A DNA stretch of 64,000 nt from Verrucomicrobiota bacterium (GCA_021733945.1 JAIPJX010000004.1:1-64000), one strand, 5' to 3'; shown: positions 18,795 to 28,467, numbered from the stretch's first letter. The notes: generated from the letters alone by a model not told the origin. Numbers and translations: made by a program.

Positions 18795-19069
18795 AAGGAA
18801 TACGAAAGTCAATTTCACACGACTGCCACGATCGATGCCCGACACCCGGGGCTCGCCTACGATCTGTCATCCCATCGCAACGGTCGCTCAAAGCTCCGGA
18901 ACCATACGCCGACACCGCATTCGAAACAAGAATTCAATCATTTTCGGAATGCCGCAGTCCCACCGGGGAACCCCATCGCAACCTTTTTGATCGCCCCTCG
19001 CCTCACACAGGAATCCGGCCGCACCGACCGCTTTCGTCTTGGATTCGGTCCACACCGCCTTTAGGGTAA

Positions 19070-19552
19070 ATGCTCGATGCCATGAAAAGCCTGCTCGACC
19101 GAGACACTCACTGGGCTGACTGGGCCAGGAAAGCCGGATACAGGGCCAGAACGCTCGCCCGATTGCGCGGCGTCTCGCAGCGGCATCTCGAGCGTTATTT
19201 CATCGATTACTTCGGACGCCCCACGCAGGAGTGGCTCGACGAACTCCGCCTCGTCAAAGCCGCCGTCCTTCTGACTCGGGGATCAACGGTCAAGGAAACC
19301 GCCGGCGAACTTGGTTTCGAGTGTGTCTCGCATTTCTCGCGGAAGTTCGCCCGATACCACGGATGCCGCCCCTCGCAACTGATTCAAATCCATGATCGTC
19401 GACGTCAGGAACGCCAGCGCCAGTTCGAGTCCTGGTTCCCCGGCGAACCCGTCCCGGACGAATGGCTGGCTGATCCGGCGCTGAACAAACCCTGGGACCT
19501 GCTGCTCCAGCAATCACGCCGAATTCCGCTGGTACGGTCCACAAATCGATGA
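19070..19552 (+). CDS. AraC-type helix-turn-helix DNA-binding protein
   Basis: 160 residues. The core is an AraC/XylS-like pair of helix-turn-helix units: LARLRGVSQRHLERYFIDYFGRP (about 30-52) and STVKETAGELGFECVSHFSRKF (about 72-93) followed by HGCRPSQL. There is no ligand-binding domain; the remaining C-terminus is a charged tail (DRRRQERQRQFESWF). Start ATG 19070 has TTAGGG just before it; ATG 19082 is an alternative. It probably regulates local genes, perhaps the divergent secreted protein, but no operator was identified. Confidence 0.85.
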   Translation: MLDAMKSLLDRDTHWADWARKAGYRARTLARLRGVSQRHLERYFIDYFGRPTQEWLDELRLVKAAVLLTRGSTVKETAGELGFECVSHFSRKFARYHGCRPSQLIQIHDRRRQERQRQFESWFPGEPVPDEWLADPALNKPWDLLLQQSRRIPLVRSTNR

Positions 19553-19696
19553 AATGTCGCTCAGAGACTACAAATGTCGCTGAGAGACCACAGATAGCCA
19601 TTGCGATCCGCCCAGGTTCGTTGGATCTTCTTTCCTACACGGAGGTGGGGTTGGGGGGGTGGATTTTCATTCGAGAAAACGCCCGGGGAGGTCAGC

Positions 19697-20086
19697 TTAC
19701 TGTTTGAATCGTTCGATCAGTTCGATTTCATAACCCTCCGGTGCGTCTACGAACGCAAATCCACCCCCACCTTCCTTCATGTGCGGTCCGTCCGAATACT
19801 TCAGCCCCACACTTTCGAGATGCGTGCCAAATTCCGCCAGACTGTCGACTTCAAACGCGAGATGCGTCAGATCCTCCTGGACCCGCACCGGACCGCTCGC
19901 CGGATACGAACAAATCTCGATCAATTCTTCGCTCTCTTCGGCTTTTAGAAACACCAGCTCGGATCCCCGGGGGGACCGGTGGCGACGGATTTCCTGAAGG
20001 CCGAGCACCTCCTTGTAAAAGCGAATGGTTCGCTCCAAATCTTCAACTCGGTACCGGGTGTGCAACAGCTTCTTGACAGTTTTCAT
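19697..20086 (-). CDS. gloA: Glyoxalase I-like VOC family protein
   Basis: 129 residues, one vicinal-oxygen-chelate unit pair. Metal ligands expected for lactoylglutathione lyase are present: H9 (LLHTRYRV), E57 (ELIEIC), H75 (DLTHLAFEV) and E122 (GYEIELIERF). The reaction would be isomerisation of the methylglyoxal-thiol adduct. It is divergent from the threonine aldolase gene with about 107 bases between starts. The substrate could differ, since the protein is somewhat short and divergent, so the symbol is tentative. Confidence 0.85.
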   Translation of the reverse strand: MKTVKKLLHTRYRVEDLERTIRFYKEVLGLQEIRRHRSPRGSELVFLKAEESEELIEICSYPASGPVRVQEDLTHLAFEVDSLAEFGTHLESVGLKYSDGPHMKEGGGGFAFVDAPEGYEIELIERFKQ

Positions 20087-20193
20087 TGCCCCAGCTTAAG
20101 GCCACTCCACGGCAAAACAATACCCGATTGGAGAACGCCTCGATCAGATTCTTGTTTCAACCATGCCGGGCAAACCCTAATACTCAGCGACGC

Positions 20194-21276
20194 ATGAAAA
20201 CGATCGAATCATCCCGGCGGCAGTTCGCAAGCGACAACAACTCAGGCATCTGCCCCGAAGCCTGGGAAGCCCTGCGGGAGTCGAATCAGGGACACGCCCG
20301 CGGTTACGGCGACGATCAATGGACCGAGAAGGCGGCGGATCTGATACGCGACCTCTTCGAAACCGACTGCGAAGTTTTCTTCGTCTTCAACGGAACCGCC
20401 GCCAACTCGCTCTCCCTGGCCTCGCTGTGCCAGTCCTACCACAGTATCCTCTGCCACGAAATCGCCCACGTCGAAACCGACGAATGCGGCGCGCCCGAGT
20501 TCTTCTCCAACGGCACCAAGGTGCTGCTGCTCTCGGGTGCCAACGGGAAAATCGACCCCGCCTCCGTTGAACAGATGGTCAACCGCCGCACCGACATCCA
20601 CTACCCGAAACCCCGCGTCCTCAGCCTTACCCAGGCCTCTGAGGTCGGCACGGTCTATTCGCCGGAGGAAGTGCGCACACTCGGGCAAACCGCCAGGACC
20701 CTCGGACTCAGAATGCACATGGACGGAGCCCGCTTTGCCAACGCGGTCGCCAGCCTCGGGGTCTCGCCCGGCGAAATCACATGGAAGGCGGGCGTCGATG
20801 TGCTCTGTTTCGGAGGCACCAAAAACGGAACGCACGTTGGGGACGCCGTTGTGTTCTTTAACCGGGACCTCGCCCATGAATTCGACTACCGCTGCAAACA
20901 GTCCGGTCAACTTGCTTCAAAGATGCGGTTCCTGGCCGCACCCTGGATCGGCATGCTGCAGGAGGGTGCCTGGCTCCGGCACGCCAACCACGCCAACCAC
21001 GCCGCCGAACTTCTCGCCAAGGGCATGCAGGCCATTCCCGGCGTAAAACTGCTCTTCCCACGCCAGGCCAATTCCGTTTTCGCCGAGCTCCCCGAAACCG
21101 TACGCGCCGGAATGCGGGAACGCGGTTGGTTCTTCTACACCTTCATCGGACGCGGAGGATGCCGGATGATGTGTTCCTGGGACACCACGGAGGAGGACGT
21201 TCGAGCGTTCCTGTCGGATCTGGCCGAACTCAGCGCCGGCTCCCCGAAGCATGGATCGGACACGGGGTCGCGTTAG
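20194..21276 (+). CDS. ltaE: Low-specificity L-threonine aldolase
   Basis: 360 residues from ATG 20194; the frame is open further upstream but the homologous part begins here (RRQFASDNNSGICPEAWEAL). A PLP fold type I enzyme: FNGTAANSLSL near 75-85, H-x-A-H-V-E-x-D segment, MHMDGARFANAVASLG, and the Schiff-base lysine K210 in FGGTKNGTHVGDAVVFF. It cleaves threonine or allo-threonine to glycine and acetaldehyde in the cytoplasm. Length is normal. Followed by a repeat-filled gap. Confidence 0.94.
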   Translation: MKTIESSRRQFASDNNSGICPEAWEALRESNQGHARGYGDDQWTEKAADLIRDLFETDCEVFFVFNGTAANSLSLASLCQSYHSILCHEIAHVETDECGAPEFFSNGTKVLLLSGANGKIDPASVEQMVNRRTDIHYPKPRVLSLTQASEVGTVYSPEEVRTLGQTARTLGLRMHMDGARFANAVASLGVSPGEITWKAGVDVLCFGGTKNGTHVGDAVVFFNRDLAHEFDYRCKQSGQLASKMRFLAAPWIGMLQEGAWLRHANHANHAAELLAKGMQAIPGVKLLFPRQANSVFAELPETVRAGMRERGWFFYTFIGRGGCRMMCSWDTTEEDVRAFLSDLAELSAGSPKHGSDTGSR

Positions 21277-21334
21277 CGCACGGATCGGAGGGCATTCCAA
21301 CCGGCGACCAAGCCCCACTGCCTTCGTTTCAGGG

Positions 21335-21450
21335 ATTCGGAGGGTGGGGCGAATCCGTCCCGGTGAGCCGACAAGCGGTTGAGCGAAAGTGAGTTGAGCG
21401 GCTCAGCGAGGACGCTTCGCCCTACCATTTCAGTTCTTGAACGAATGGCA
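21335..21450. repeat. R2 repeat, copy 1
   Basis: Contains GAATCCGTCCCGGTGAGCCG, an AAGTGAGTTGAGCGGCTCAGC stretch, GACGCTTCGCCCTACC and TTCAGTTCTTGAACGAATGG. The same blocks recur in inverted order and orientation at 24895-25190 and 51320-51560, and partly at 34945-35205. The whole 21277-21793 gap holds no convincing gene, only this repeat and flanking GC-rich sequence. Confidence 0.75.
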
Positions 21451-21793
21451 GTGTCCTTCGCCCCGCCCCAACCAATCGGACTCCCCACGCCCCCCGCCTC
21501 CCGTCGGTCATGTTGACGCGCCCCGATTCCGGGTCCGTCCCGTCTCCGGGTCTGGAGGGCAACGCGGAATGGCCCGCCCCTGGCGAACCGCGCATTCGGT
21601 GGTTCTTTGTCGGATTTGTTTTTATTTGGTGACGATTGACACCGCGCAGGTTGTCACCTTCGAATGGCAGGCGCGCAGGTTCGCCATCCGAACCTCGCTG
21701 GAGGCTTTTGAAATGAAGGGCAACCGCCTTCTCATCACCGGTGCAGAGGCGAATCCCAGGCATCGATTTGCCCACCCGGGCGGTGCACGACCG

Positions 21794-22573
21794 CTACCGC
21801 GTTGATTCAGCGCGGTCAAAGGACTTCAGCTGAATCCCAACCGGGCAATGGTCTGAACCCGGGATTTCCGGCCGGATGAACGCACTCTTGAGCTTGGGCT
21901 GAAGTGCCTGACTGATCAGAAAATAGTCGATCCGCCACCCGACATTCCGTGCCCGGGCACCCGACATCGGGCTCCACCAGGTGTAATGGCCGCCTTCGGT
22001 CTGAAACTGCCGAAACGTATCCACAAACCCCGCTTCGATCATGGCGGAGAAACCCGCCCGTTCCTCCGGCGTGAACCCGTGGTTCTTCCTGTTGGCCTTT
22101 GGATTGGCCAGGTCGATTTCGGTGTGGGCCACGTTGAGATCCCCACAAAAAACAACCGGCTTGGATTTCTCCAGTTCTTTGAGGTATTTCAGAAAATCGA
22201 TGTCCCACTCCTGCCGGTAAGGCAACCGCGCAAGTTCGCGCTGAGAATTTGGAACATACGCGTTCACGAGGTGAAAACCCTCAAACTCGGCGGTTATGAC
22301 CCTGCCTTCACGATCGTGTTTCGGGGTGCCGATCCCGTTGCGCACCGCAATGGGACGGGTCCGCGTGAATAGGGCCGTTCCGGAGTAACCCTTTTTTTCG
22401 GCGGAATTCCAGTAGGTCGTGTAGGAGGCCGACCAGAGCTGTTCGACATCTTCGGGTGTACACTTGGTTTCCTGCAAACACAGGATGTCCGGCTTCTCCG
22501 AATCGAGGTATTCCAAAAAATTGCGTTTCATGACCGCGCGCAGGCCGTTGACATTCCAGGAAATCAGTTTCAC
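21794..22573 (-). CDS. xthA: Exodeoxyribonuclease III
   Basis: 259 residues starting at GTG 22573. Endonuclease/exonuclease/phosphatase fold with all key motifs: SWNVNGLR at the start (N7/N9), the Mg-binding Glu in LCLQETKC (E35), [31 protein letters not shown], and the terminal SDHCPVGI catalytic Asp-His. It excises nucleotides and cuts at abasic sites in base-excision repair. Monocistronic; convergent with the threonine aldolase gene across a repeat-filled gap. Confidence 0.96.
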   Translation of the reverse strand: MKLISWNVNGLRAVMKRNFLEYLDSEKPDILCLQETKCTPEDVEQLWSASYTTYWNSAEKKGYSGTALFTRTRPIAVRNGIGTPKHDREGRVITAEFEGFHLVNAYVPNSQRELARLPYRQEWDIDFLKYLKELEKSKPVVFCGDLNVAHTEIDLANPKANRKNHGFTPEERAGFSAMIEAGFVDTFRQFQTEGGHYTWWSPMSGARARNVGWRIDYFLISQALQPKLKSAFIRPEIPGSDHCPVGIQLKSFDRAESTR

Positions 22574-22746
22574 GGCGGCGACTGTAGCCTGGAAGATTGC
22601 GGAAGATCCACACTCTAAAAACTATCCCCGAGACATTTTAACCTCGATCTGCTAGGGTGTCCTCCATCCCAAAGCCACCCGCCGCGCCGCGAACCTGCTT
22701 CCGGGAACATTCGGCGCTCGAATCGGGAAGCCAATCCGGGTCGACC

Positions 22747-24837
22747 ATGAAAAATCAATCGCGTCCAGATCTCCCCCACTCGCTCGCACCGTTGTTGAGT
22801 CGCCGCAAAATGCTCGGGATCTCCGGGTTGGCATCTCTCGGACTCACGCTCGGTCACGAACCCTTCGTGTCCCTGGCTCAGGCAGCGGAAACCCGGAACC
22901 CGGCGAAGCTTGCCCCGTTGAATCGATTCCCGCGAATGGTTCAGGAGTTTTTTGTCAATGAAGTGCGACGGATCGAATCCGCCTCTCACGCCGCCAAGGC
23001 CAATCTCGCCACGTCCGCCCAAGCACAAGCCCACGTGCGCTCGGTTCGCAACCGCATCCGGGAATGTTTCGGACCGGACCCAGAAAAAACGCCCCTGAAC
23101 GCAAAGACAACCGGCACCGTGGAACGGGACACCTACCGCATCGAGAACATTGTATTCGAGAGTCGCCCCGGGTTCCTGGTCACCGGCAACCTGTATCTCC
23201 CCAAAGGAAGGGCATTCCCCCTGCCCGGCGTCATTGGAGTGTGCGGTCATTCCGTCACCGGGAAAGCCGAACCCGCGTATCAATCCTTCTCACAGGGTCT
23301 GACGCGCATGGGTTACGTGGTGTTCATCATCGATCCGATCGGTCAGGGCGAACGTCTGCAATACCCGGGACCGGACCTCAAATCACGCATCGGGGTCGGT
23401 GTCCGTGAACATCTGCACGCGGGCAATCAGCAGTTTCTGGTCGGCGAGTTCATCGGAGCCTGGCGGGCCTGGGACGGAATTCGCGCGCTGGACTATCTCC
23501 TCACCCGCCCCGAGGTCGATCCAAAACATATTGGCGTGACCGGCAATTCAGGGGGCGGAACTCTGACAACCTGGCTCTGCGGACTCGATTCCCGATGGAC
23601 CATGGCGGCACCGAGCTGCTTTGTGACCACGTTCCGCAGAAATCTCGAGAACGAACTTCCCGCCGACACCGAACAATGCCCTCCGCGTGCCCTCGCGCTG
23701 GGATTGGATCATGAAGATTTCCTGGCGGCTCTGGCACCCAAACCGATCCTGATTCTTGGAAAGGAGAAGGACTATTTCGATGCCCGAGGCACGGAGGATG
23801 CCTTCGCCCGGCTCAAAAAGCTGTACTACCTGCTCGGAGACGAAGAAAATATCGGACTCTTTCAAGGCCCAACTCACCACGGCTACACTCTCGAGAACAG
23901 GGAAGCGATGTATCGCTGGTTCAACCGCATCACCGGAATCTCAGAAGCGCGCACGGAACCCGAACTCACGCTCGAAGACGAGAAAACTCTCTGGTGCACA
24001 CCACAGGGACAGGTCTCGGAACTGAAATCACGGACGGTCTTCTCCTTCACAGCCGCAGAATCGGTTCGGTTGCGCAGGGTCCGACCCGTTCTGAACAGCC
24101 AGGATCTGCTGGCAACCGCGATCCGTGTGCTCCGGATTGGGTCCATCGCTGAAACGCCGGATTACAGGATCCTCAGGACCCTGCCCTCGCGTGCTTATCC
24201 CCGTCCGCATGCAACCACCTACGCCGTGGCAACCGAACCCGGAATTTATTCCCTCGTCATTCGCTTGTCAGACGAACGGCATCACTCACGTCCACCCCAA
24301 TCGGGCCCCGAGGCGCAGCTCTACATCGCGCACCAGTCAAGCGACGCGGAACTGCGGGAGGACCCATTCCTTCGCACCCTGATCGGGGACTCACCGGAAA
24401 AGGAATTCTTCGCGTGCGACGTGCGAGGCATCGGTGAATCACGTCCCGACACAGCGGGACAAAACAGCTTTCTCGATCCCTACGGGAGCGACTATTTTTA
24501 CGCAATTCATTCGATGATGCTCGACCGCCCGTATGCCGGTCAGCGGACACTCGACGTGCTGGCGGTCCTGAAGTGGCTGGCGAGTTTCGGGCACAGCAAG
24601 GTCCATCTGGCGGCCAGCGGTTGGGGCTGCGTGCCAGCCACTTTTGCGGCTCTGCTCTCTCCATCGGTCACCCGCGTGACTCTGAAAAACCCCTTGCCCT
24701 CCTACGCAAACCTCGCGGAATCGGAGCTTTATGAATGGCCTCTCTCCTCTTTCATTCCGAACATTCTGGCGAATTTCGACCTGCCCGATTGTTATGAAAT
24801 TCTCCGGAGCAAACACCTCCAACTGATCCAGGAGTGA
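22747..24837 (+). CDS. Tat-exported alpha/beta hydrolase (acetyl xylan esterase-like)
   Basis: 696 residues from ATG 22747. The N-terminus has SRRKMLGISGLASLGL, a twin-arginine-type signal. The first hydrolase domain (about 95-410) has CGHS, DPIGQGERLQ, nucleophile S268 in GVTGNSGGGTLTTW, an Asp near KEKDYFDARG, and H377/H378 (GPTHHGY), so the triad is complete. A second, degenerate hydrolase-like domain follows (about 450-690; CDVRGIGESRPD and HLAASGWGCVPA, with G replacing the nucleophile elbow serine context). Similar proteins are annotated as acetyl xylan esterases in Planctomycetes and Verrucomicrobia; the true ester substrate is unknown. Monocistronic. Confidence 0.88.
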   Translation: MKNQSRPDLPHSLAPLLSRRKMLGISGLASLGLTLGHEPFVSLAQAAETRNPAKLAPLNRFPRMVQEFFVNEVRRIESASHAAKANLATSAQAQAHVRSVRNRIRECFGPDPEKTPLNAKTTGTVERDTYRIENIVFESRPGFLVTGNLYLPKGRAFPLPGVIGVCGHSVTGKAEPAYQSFSQGLTRMGYVVFIIDPIGQGERLQYPGPDLKSRIGVGVREHLHAGNQQFLVGEFIGAWRAWDGIRALDYLLTRPEVDPKHIGVTGNSGGGTLTTWLCGLDSRWTMAAPSCFVTTFRRNLENELPADTEQCPPRALALGLDHEDFLAALAPKPILILGKEKDYFDARGTEDAFARLKKLYYLLGDEENIGLFQGPTHHGYTLENREAMYRWFNRITGISEARTEPELTLEDEKTLWCTPQGQVSELKSRTVFSFTAAESVRLRRVRPVLNSQDLLATAIRVLRIGSIAETPDYRILRTLPSRAYPRPHATTYAVATEPGIYSLVIRLSDERHHSRPPQSGPEAQLYIAHQSSDAELREDPFLRTLIGDSPEKEFFACDVRGIGESRPDTAGQNSFLDPYGSDYFYAIHSMMLDRPYAGQRTLDVLAVLKWLASFGHSKVHLAASGWGCVPATFAALLSPSVTRVTLKNPLPSYANLAESELYEWPLSSFIPNILANFDLPDCYEILRSKHLQLIQE

Positions 24838-24894
24838 TCCGGCACGCGGGACAAAACGAGTCCGCCGCACAGCACGTTCCAAAGCCCCCCGAAC

Positions 24895-25190
24895 ACGGGC
24901 ACCGATTGCCGCTGCCGGCAGTAGGGCGAAACGCACTGCCACCGTTGCGTTGGTGGGGGAGGTAGCGCGAACCGCACCGCCATTCGTTTAAGAACTGAAA
25001 TGGTAGGGCGAAGCGTCCCGCTGAGCCGCTCAACTCACTTTCGCTCAACCGCTTGTCGGCTCCCCGGGACGGATTCGCCCTACCCTCCGAATAGCTTAAA
25101 CGAATGCCGGTAGGGCGAAGCGTCCCCGCTGAGCCGCCCCCCTGCAAGGTCCACATCCCCGAAACCGCTCACCGGGACGGTTCGCGCCAC
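24895..25190. repeat. R2 repeat, copy 2 (two units)
   Basis: Holds GGTAGCGCGAACCGCACCG, CATTCGTTTAAGAACTGAAA, GGTAGGGCGAAGCGTCCCGC, the CTCAACTCACTTTCGCTCAA block and a second GGTAGGGCGAAGCGTCC unit, ending GGGACGGTTCGCGCCACC. Short open frames running through it translate only repeat sequence and were discarded. The 24838-25209 interval has no other content. Confidence 0.78.
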
Positions 25191-25209
25191 CTTTGTGCGC
25201 CCTGCCGTT

Positions 25210-25250
25210 CAAAAAAAAACGAGCCCCGCTTTTCAAAGCGTGGCTCGTTT
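25210..25250 (-). terminator. Rho-independent terminator of the small gene at 25274-25438
   Basis: On the minus strand a 16-base stem (AAACGAGCCACGCTTT pairing with AAAGCGGGGCTCGTTT, one mismatch, loop about 2 bases) is followed by nine T residues (the A-run at 25211-25219 on the plus strand). It begins 24 bases past the stop of the minus-strand small gene. Confidence 0.88.
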
Positions 25251-25273
25251 CTCAAACTGAGACCGATGCGCGG

Positions 25274-25438
25274 TTAAGGTTTCTCTTCTGGAGACCAGTT
25301 TTCCAATTGGATGTACTGTTTGATTTTCCGTCGTTCATACCGGCTTTTCTGAGGTTTTTCCGGCCTGTCTCCAACTTGTGAGAACGGGTGTTTCCGACTG
25401 CGAATCAATTCGGGTATTGCATCGGGAGGTTTGCTCAT
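25274..25438 (-). CDS. Small basic hypothetical protein (54 residues)
   Basis: Reads MSKPPDAIPELIRSRKH, then a Lys/Arg-rich stretch (RPEKPQKSRYERRKIKQYIQ) and ends NWSPEEKP. No family was recognised. Support for a real gene is an AAAGGAA ribosome site 8 bases before ATG 25438 and a strong terminator 24 bases after the stop, with poly-proline/charged composition unlike a random shadow frame. The 304 bases upstream (25439-25742) hold no other convincing gene and presumably carry its promoter. Function unknown. Confidence 0.62.
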   Translation of the reverse strand: MSKPPDAIPELIRSRKHPFSQVGDRPEKPQKSRYERRKIKQYIQLENWSPEEKP

Positions 25439-25742
25439 AGACTGAGTTCCTTTCGTTGAACTGAGGGAAGGCGCCATTCGGCGCGTGTACCATGCAGCCT
25501 CGTTACAGAGGTTGCCCTTCTTGAAGAACTGACAGTGAATCGCCACTTCATGAAAGTTTCGACCGCTGTGCTGCGCGACCGTTCAAACGCTGTGTTTGTT
25601 TTTTTGCCCCGGTCGCAGAGCATCCTCAAAACTTTACCACCAGCCAACCCTCAGGCAAGAAAAAAGAAACCCGTGTCAATCAGAAAATGAAAATCGAATC
25701 ACGCGAATCCGCAGGCTCGAAAACATCCCGACTCGGGATCGG

Positions 25743-26645
25743 TCAGGCCACGGAGCTGAACATTCCAGACTGCCATTCGCCTTCCGCATGCGTGCGGCGA
25801 AGGCTCAGGCCGGTCTGTTCGAACACCCATCGCACCTTGGGAAATTGCGTCGTCAGGATTCCCGCCAGAACCAATCGTCCGCCCGGTCGCAATCGGTTCA
25901 CAATCCTTTTTGATTCCTGAATCAACAGGGCATCCATCAGGTTTGCGCAGACGACGCCATACCGAACCTTCGCGTGAACCGGCAACCGGGTGAGATCCTG
26001 AAGCGACAGTTCGATCTTCTGCGCCACACGATTCCGGGTGGCGTTGCCCGTCGCGATCCTCACGGCCTCCGGATCGGCGTCAAACGCATGCACCGGCCGG
26101 TAACCGAGCTTGGCGGCGGAAATCGCGAGAATGCCCGAACCCGTTCCCATGTCCAATAATCCATGCTCCACCATGAGCTCCCTCGCGTCGTAGAGCTGTT
26201 CCAAACAGAACGCCGTGGTCGGATGCCGCCCGGTACCGAAACTCAGACCCGGATCCAGGATCACCGCCTTCTGTCCCGACCGACACTTGCGACGGCTCCA
26301 GCTCGGTTTGACCAGAAGCCCCGGCCCCACTTCGATCGGCTTAAAATGGCGTTTCCACGATTCGCTCCAATCCTGTTTACGCACCTGACGCACGCTCACC
26401 CTGCCAGGGGCCGGATCCACACCGGCGCGGCTCAGTGCATCCAGGCCTTCCCGGATAGCCCTGCGATCCACCGACACCGGGCGGTCCGAGTTTTTCAGAT
26501 AAACCGAAACGCAGGAAAGGTTCGTGGTGTGATCGACAAAAACGGAGGGCGTCTCGCCAAACTGCGATTCCAGAAGTGCCACCACCGCCTCTTCCCCTTC
26601 GGCACCGGTGGTCACCGCAACGTGCCTCAACAACTCCATTTTCAT
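25743..26645 (-). CDS. prmA: Ribosomal protein L11 methyltransferase
   Basis: 300 residues, normal for PrmA. The N-terminal substrate domain contains QDWSESWKRHFKPIEVG; the SAM-binding core has LDPGLSFGTGRHPTT, LLDMGTGSGILAISAAKLG, AFDADPEAV and VVCANLMDALL (NLM in place of the usual N-I/L-A catalytic strand). It methylates lysines and the N-terminus of L11. Its ATG overlaps the stop of the histidine phosphatase gene by an ATGA tetranucleotide, indicating translational coupling. Confidence 0.92.
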   Translation of the reverse strand: MKMELLRHVAVTTGAEGEEAVVALLESQFGETPSVFVDHTTNLSCVSVYLKNSDRPVSVDRRAIREGLDALSRAGVDPAPGRVSVRQVRKQDWSESWKRHFKPIEVGPGLLVKPSWSRRKCRSGQKAVILDPGLSFGTGRHPTTAFCLEQLYDARELMVEHGLLDMGTGSGILAISAAKLGYRPVHAFDADPEAVRIATGNATRNRVAQKIELSLQDLTRLPVHAKVRYGVVCANLMDALLIQESKRIVNRLRPGGRLVLAGILTTQFPKVRWVFEQTGLSLRRTHAEGEWQSGMFSSVA

Positions 26646-27262
26646 GAACGATCCCTCCAGGGGGTGAAATTCGCCAGGTGCACCTCGGTCTTGTGGGGCA
26701 GCACCTGCACCACGGTCACACTCGCGTAATCAAATTCAAACCGGGCCATTTTCGGCAGCGGAATATCCAGCAAAATCGACAACATCATTCGAATCACCCC
26801 GCCGTGGCAGGCCACCGCAATCTGTTGCCCCGCGTGTTTTTCGAGCACGTCCCGCAGCGGAGCCTCCACACGCTCGCGGAAACCAGCCGCCGACTCCGCT
26901 CCCGGAATCCCTCCACGGTCCAATTGATCCAGCCAACGATGCGCCTCCGTTTGAAACCGCTCCTGAACCTGATCCCAACTCAACCCTGTCCAGCCCCCAA
27001 AATCAACCTCCCGAAATCCATCCACCACGGTGTCCGGACACGACCTGACGCGGTCCCATCCGGCCAGGGTCTGCTGCACCCGCTTCATCGGACTGGCGTA
27101 GACGGCGTCAAATGACAGGGACGCCAGATACCGGCCCAGGGCCGCCGCCTGCCGCTGTCCTTCCGCCGAGAGATCCATGTCGATCCGCCCACCAAACACA
27201 CGGTGGTAAGGTTCAGCCACTTCAGCGTGGCGAATCAGAAACAGCCGGGTCGGAGTGTCCAT
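26642..27262 (-). CDS. Histidine phosphatase (phosphoglycerate mutase-like)
   Basis: 206 residues from ATG 27262. The phosphohistidine signature is LFLIRHAEV (R11-H12); the second conserved His lies in VACHGGVIRMML, with Glu in FREVDFGGWTG and Arg in SPMKRVQQT. The pattern fits the CobC/GpmB-like branch (alpha-ribazole phosphatase or general sugar phosphatase); no cobalamin genes are nearby, so the substrate is open. It lies 10 bases after rph and overlaps prmA by 4 bases, making a three-gene operon. Confidence 0.9.
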   Translation of the reverse strand: MDTPTRLFLIRHAEVAEPYHRVFGGRIDMDLSAEGQRQAAALGRYLASLSFDAVYASPMKRVQQTLAGWDRVRSCPDTVVDGFREVDFGGWTGLSWDQVQERFQTEAHRWLDQLDRGGIPGAESAAGFRERVEAPLRDVLEKHAGQQIAVACHGGVIRMMLSILLDIPLPKMARFEFDYASVTVVQVLPHKTEVHLANFTPWRDRS

Positions 27263-27272
27263 GGGAATTTGT

Positions 27273-28025
27273 TTACGCGGGTTCCAGAGCCACTTGCTGG
27301 GCTTTGAGCAATTCGCCGATTCCGAGTTTTCCAAGACTGATCATTTCCGCCAGTTGCGATTCGCTGAACGTGGCTTCTTCGCCCGAACCCTGCACCTCCA
27401 CAAACTCACCGCCGGAGGTCATCACGATGTTCATATCCACCTCGGCAGCCACATCCTCCGAGTAGGGTAGATCCAGAAGCGTCCTGCTTCCCACAACCCC
27501 CACACTGACCGCAGCCACCGCATGCCGGATCGGATCAACCTGAAGTTTTCCTGATTCCCGGATCTTCCGGATCGCCAAAACCAATGCCACATACGCCCCG
27601 GTGATCGAAGCCGTGCGGGTTCCCCCGTCGGCCTGCAGCACATCGCAATCAACCCACAAGGTCCGCGACCCAAGGGCCTCCAGATCGACGATCGCACGAA
27701 TCGAACGTCCGATCAGACGTTGAATTTCCTGCGACCGGCCGTCGATCCGCCCTTTGGAACTGTCGCGCGACTTGCGCTGATGCGTCGAATACGGGAGCAT
27801 GGAATACTCGGCGGTGATCCACCCCCCCACCACTCCCTGTTCCTTCATCCATCGGGGCACACCCTCTTCGACGGTCACACCGCAGATCACACGGGTATTT
27901 CCCCATTCGATGAGGGTCGAACCGGTGGCGTGCGGCGCAATATGATTTTGAAAACGCACCGGTCGCAGTTGGTCGGGCAGCCGACCGTCCACCCGGGGGG
28001 CCTGGGAAAGATTGTCTTGGGTCAT
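27273..28025 (-). CDS. rph: Ribonuclease PH
   Basis: 250 residues from ATG 28025 (MTQDNLSQAPRVDGRLPDQ). RNase PH signatures are present: R-x-D-G-R, GNTRVICGVTVEEGVP, GWITAEYSMLPYSTHQR, QEIQRLIGRSIRA, the phosphate-binding GGTRTASITGA, and DLPYSEDVAAEVDMNIV with catalytic acids. It trims tRNA 3' ends phosphorolytically. First gene of an operon with the histidine phosphatase and prmA. Confidence 0.96.
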   Translation of the reverse strand: MTQDNLSQAPRVDGRLPDQLRPVRFQNHIAPHATGSTLIEWGNTRVICGVTVEEGVPRWMKEQGVVGGWITAEYSMLPYSTHQRKSRDSSKGRIDGRSQEIQRLIGRSIRAIVDLEALGSRTLWVDCDVLQADGGTRTASITGAYVALVLAIRKIRESGKLQVDPIRHAVAAVSVGVVGSRTLLDLPYSEDVAAEVDMNIVMTSGGEFVEVQGSGEEATFSESQLAEMISLGKLGIGELLKAQQVALEPA

Positions 28026-28164
28026 GGGATAAAGGGATCTAAACAAACAGGCGCTTCGAATATACGGTCAGCACCCGGATTTGGACCGGAACCTGAACCG
28101 CACGAAGCGCCAGCAACTGGATTAACTGGATTGAGTCTAATGCCGGAACGAGTGTGTCCGGGCC

Positions 28165-28467
28165 TCAAACCTCGAAGTCAAAAACAAGCACGGACTCCAA
28201 GAACGGAGCCACCACCACCTTGACCCGCTCCTGTTCCGGATGGGTCATGTACGCATCGCGTGCAGGCCGGTCCTGAAAAGTCATGATGAATCCGTGCGTG
28301 AACCCGTGGTTGAGTCCCTCGCTGGTAAAATCGTCGCCAGCCACGTAATCCTCGATTCCAGGAATGGATTCGCTGAGTTCCAAAAGGTCGTCAAAGACCT
28401 GATCAATCTGTTCCGGAGAGGTTCCCTCCTTAAACTTTATTAAAGCAATATGTTTTACTTTGGACAT
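28165..28467 (-). CDS. Dabb family stress-responsive barrel protein
   Basis: 100 residues, a single dimeric alpha/beta-barrel domain: VKHIALIKFKEGTSPEQI at the start, then LLELSESIPGIEDYVAGDDF, GFTHGFIMTFQDR and a YMTHPEQERV segment, all typical of the family. Function of the family is poorly defined (protection or small-molecule binding). The 360 bases separating it from msrB show nothing of note. Confidence 0.88.
   Translation of the reverse strand: MSKVKHIALIKFKEGTSPEQIDQVFDDLLELSESIPGIEDYVAGDDFTSEGLNHGFTHGFIMTFQDRPARDAYMTHPEQERVKVVVAPFLESVLVFDFEV

Noticed and set aside
24752..25156. Minus-strand frames through the R2 repeat
   Set aside because: They encode only repeat sequence, and the same translated words recur at other R2 copies.
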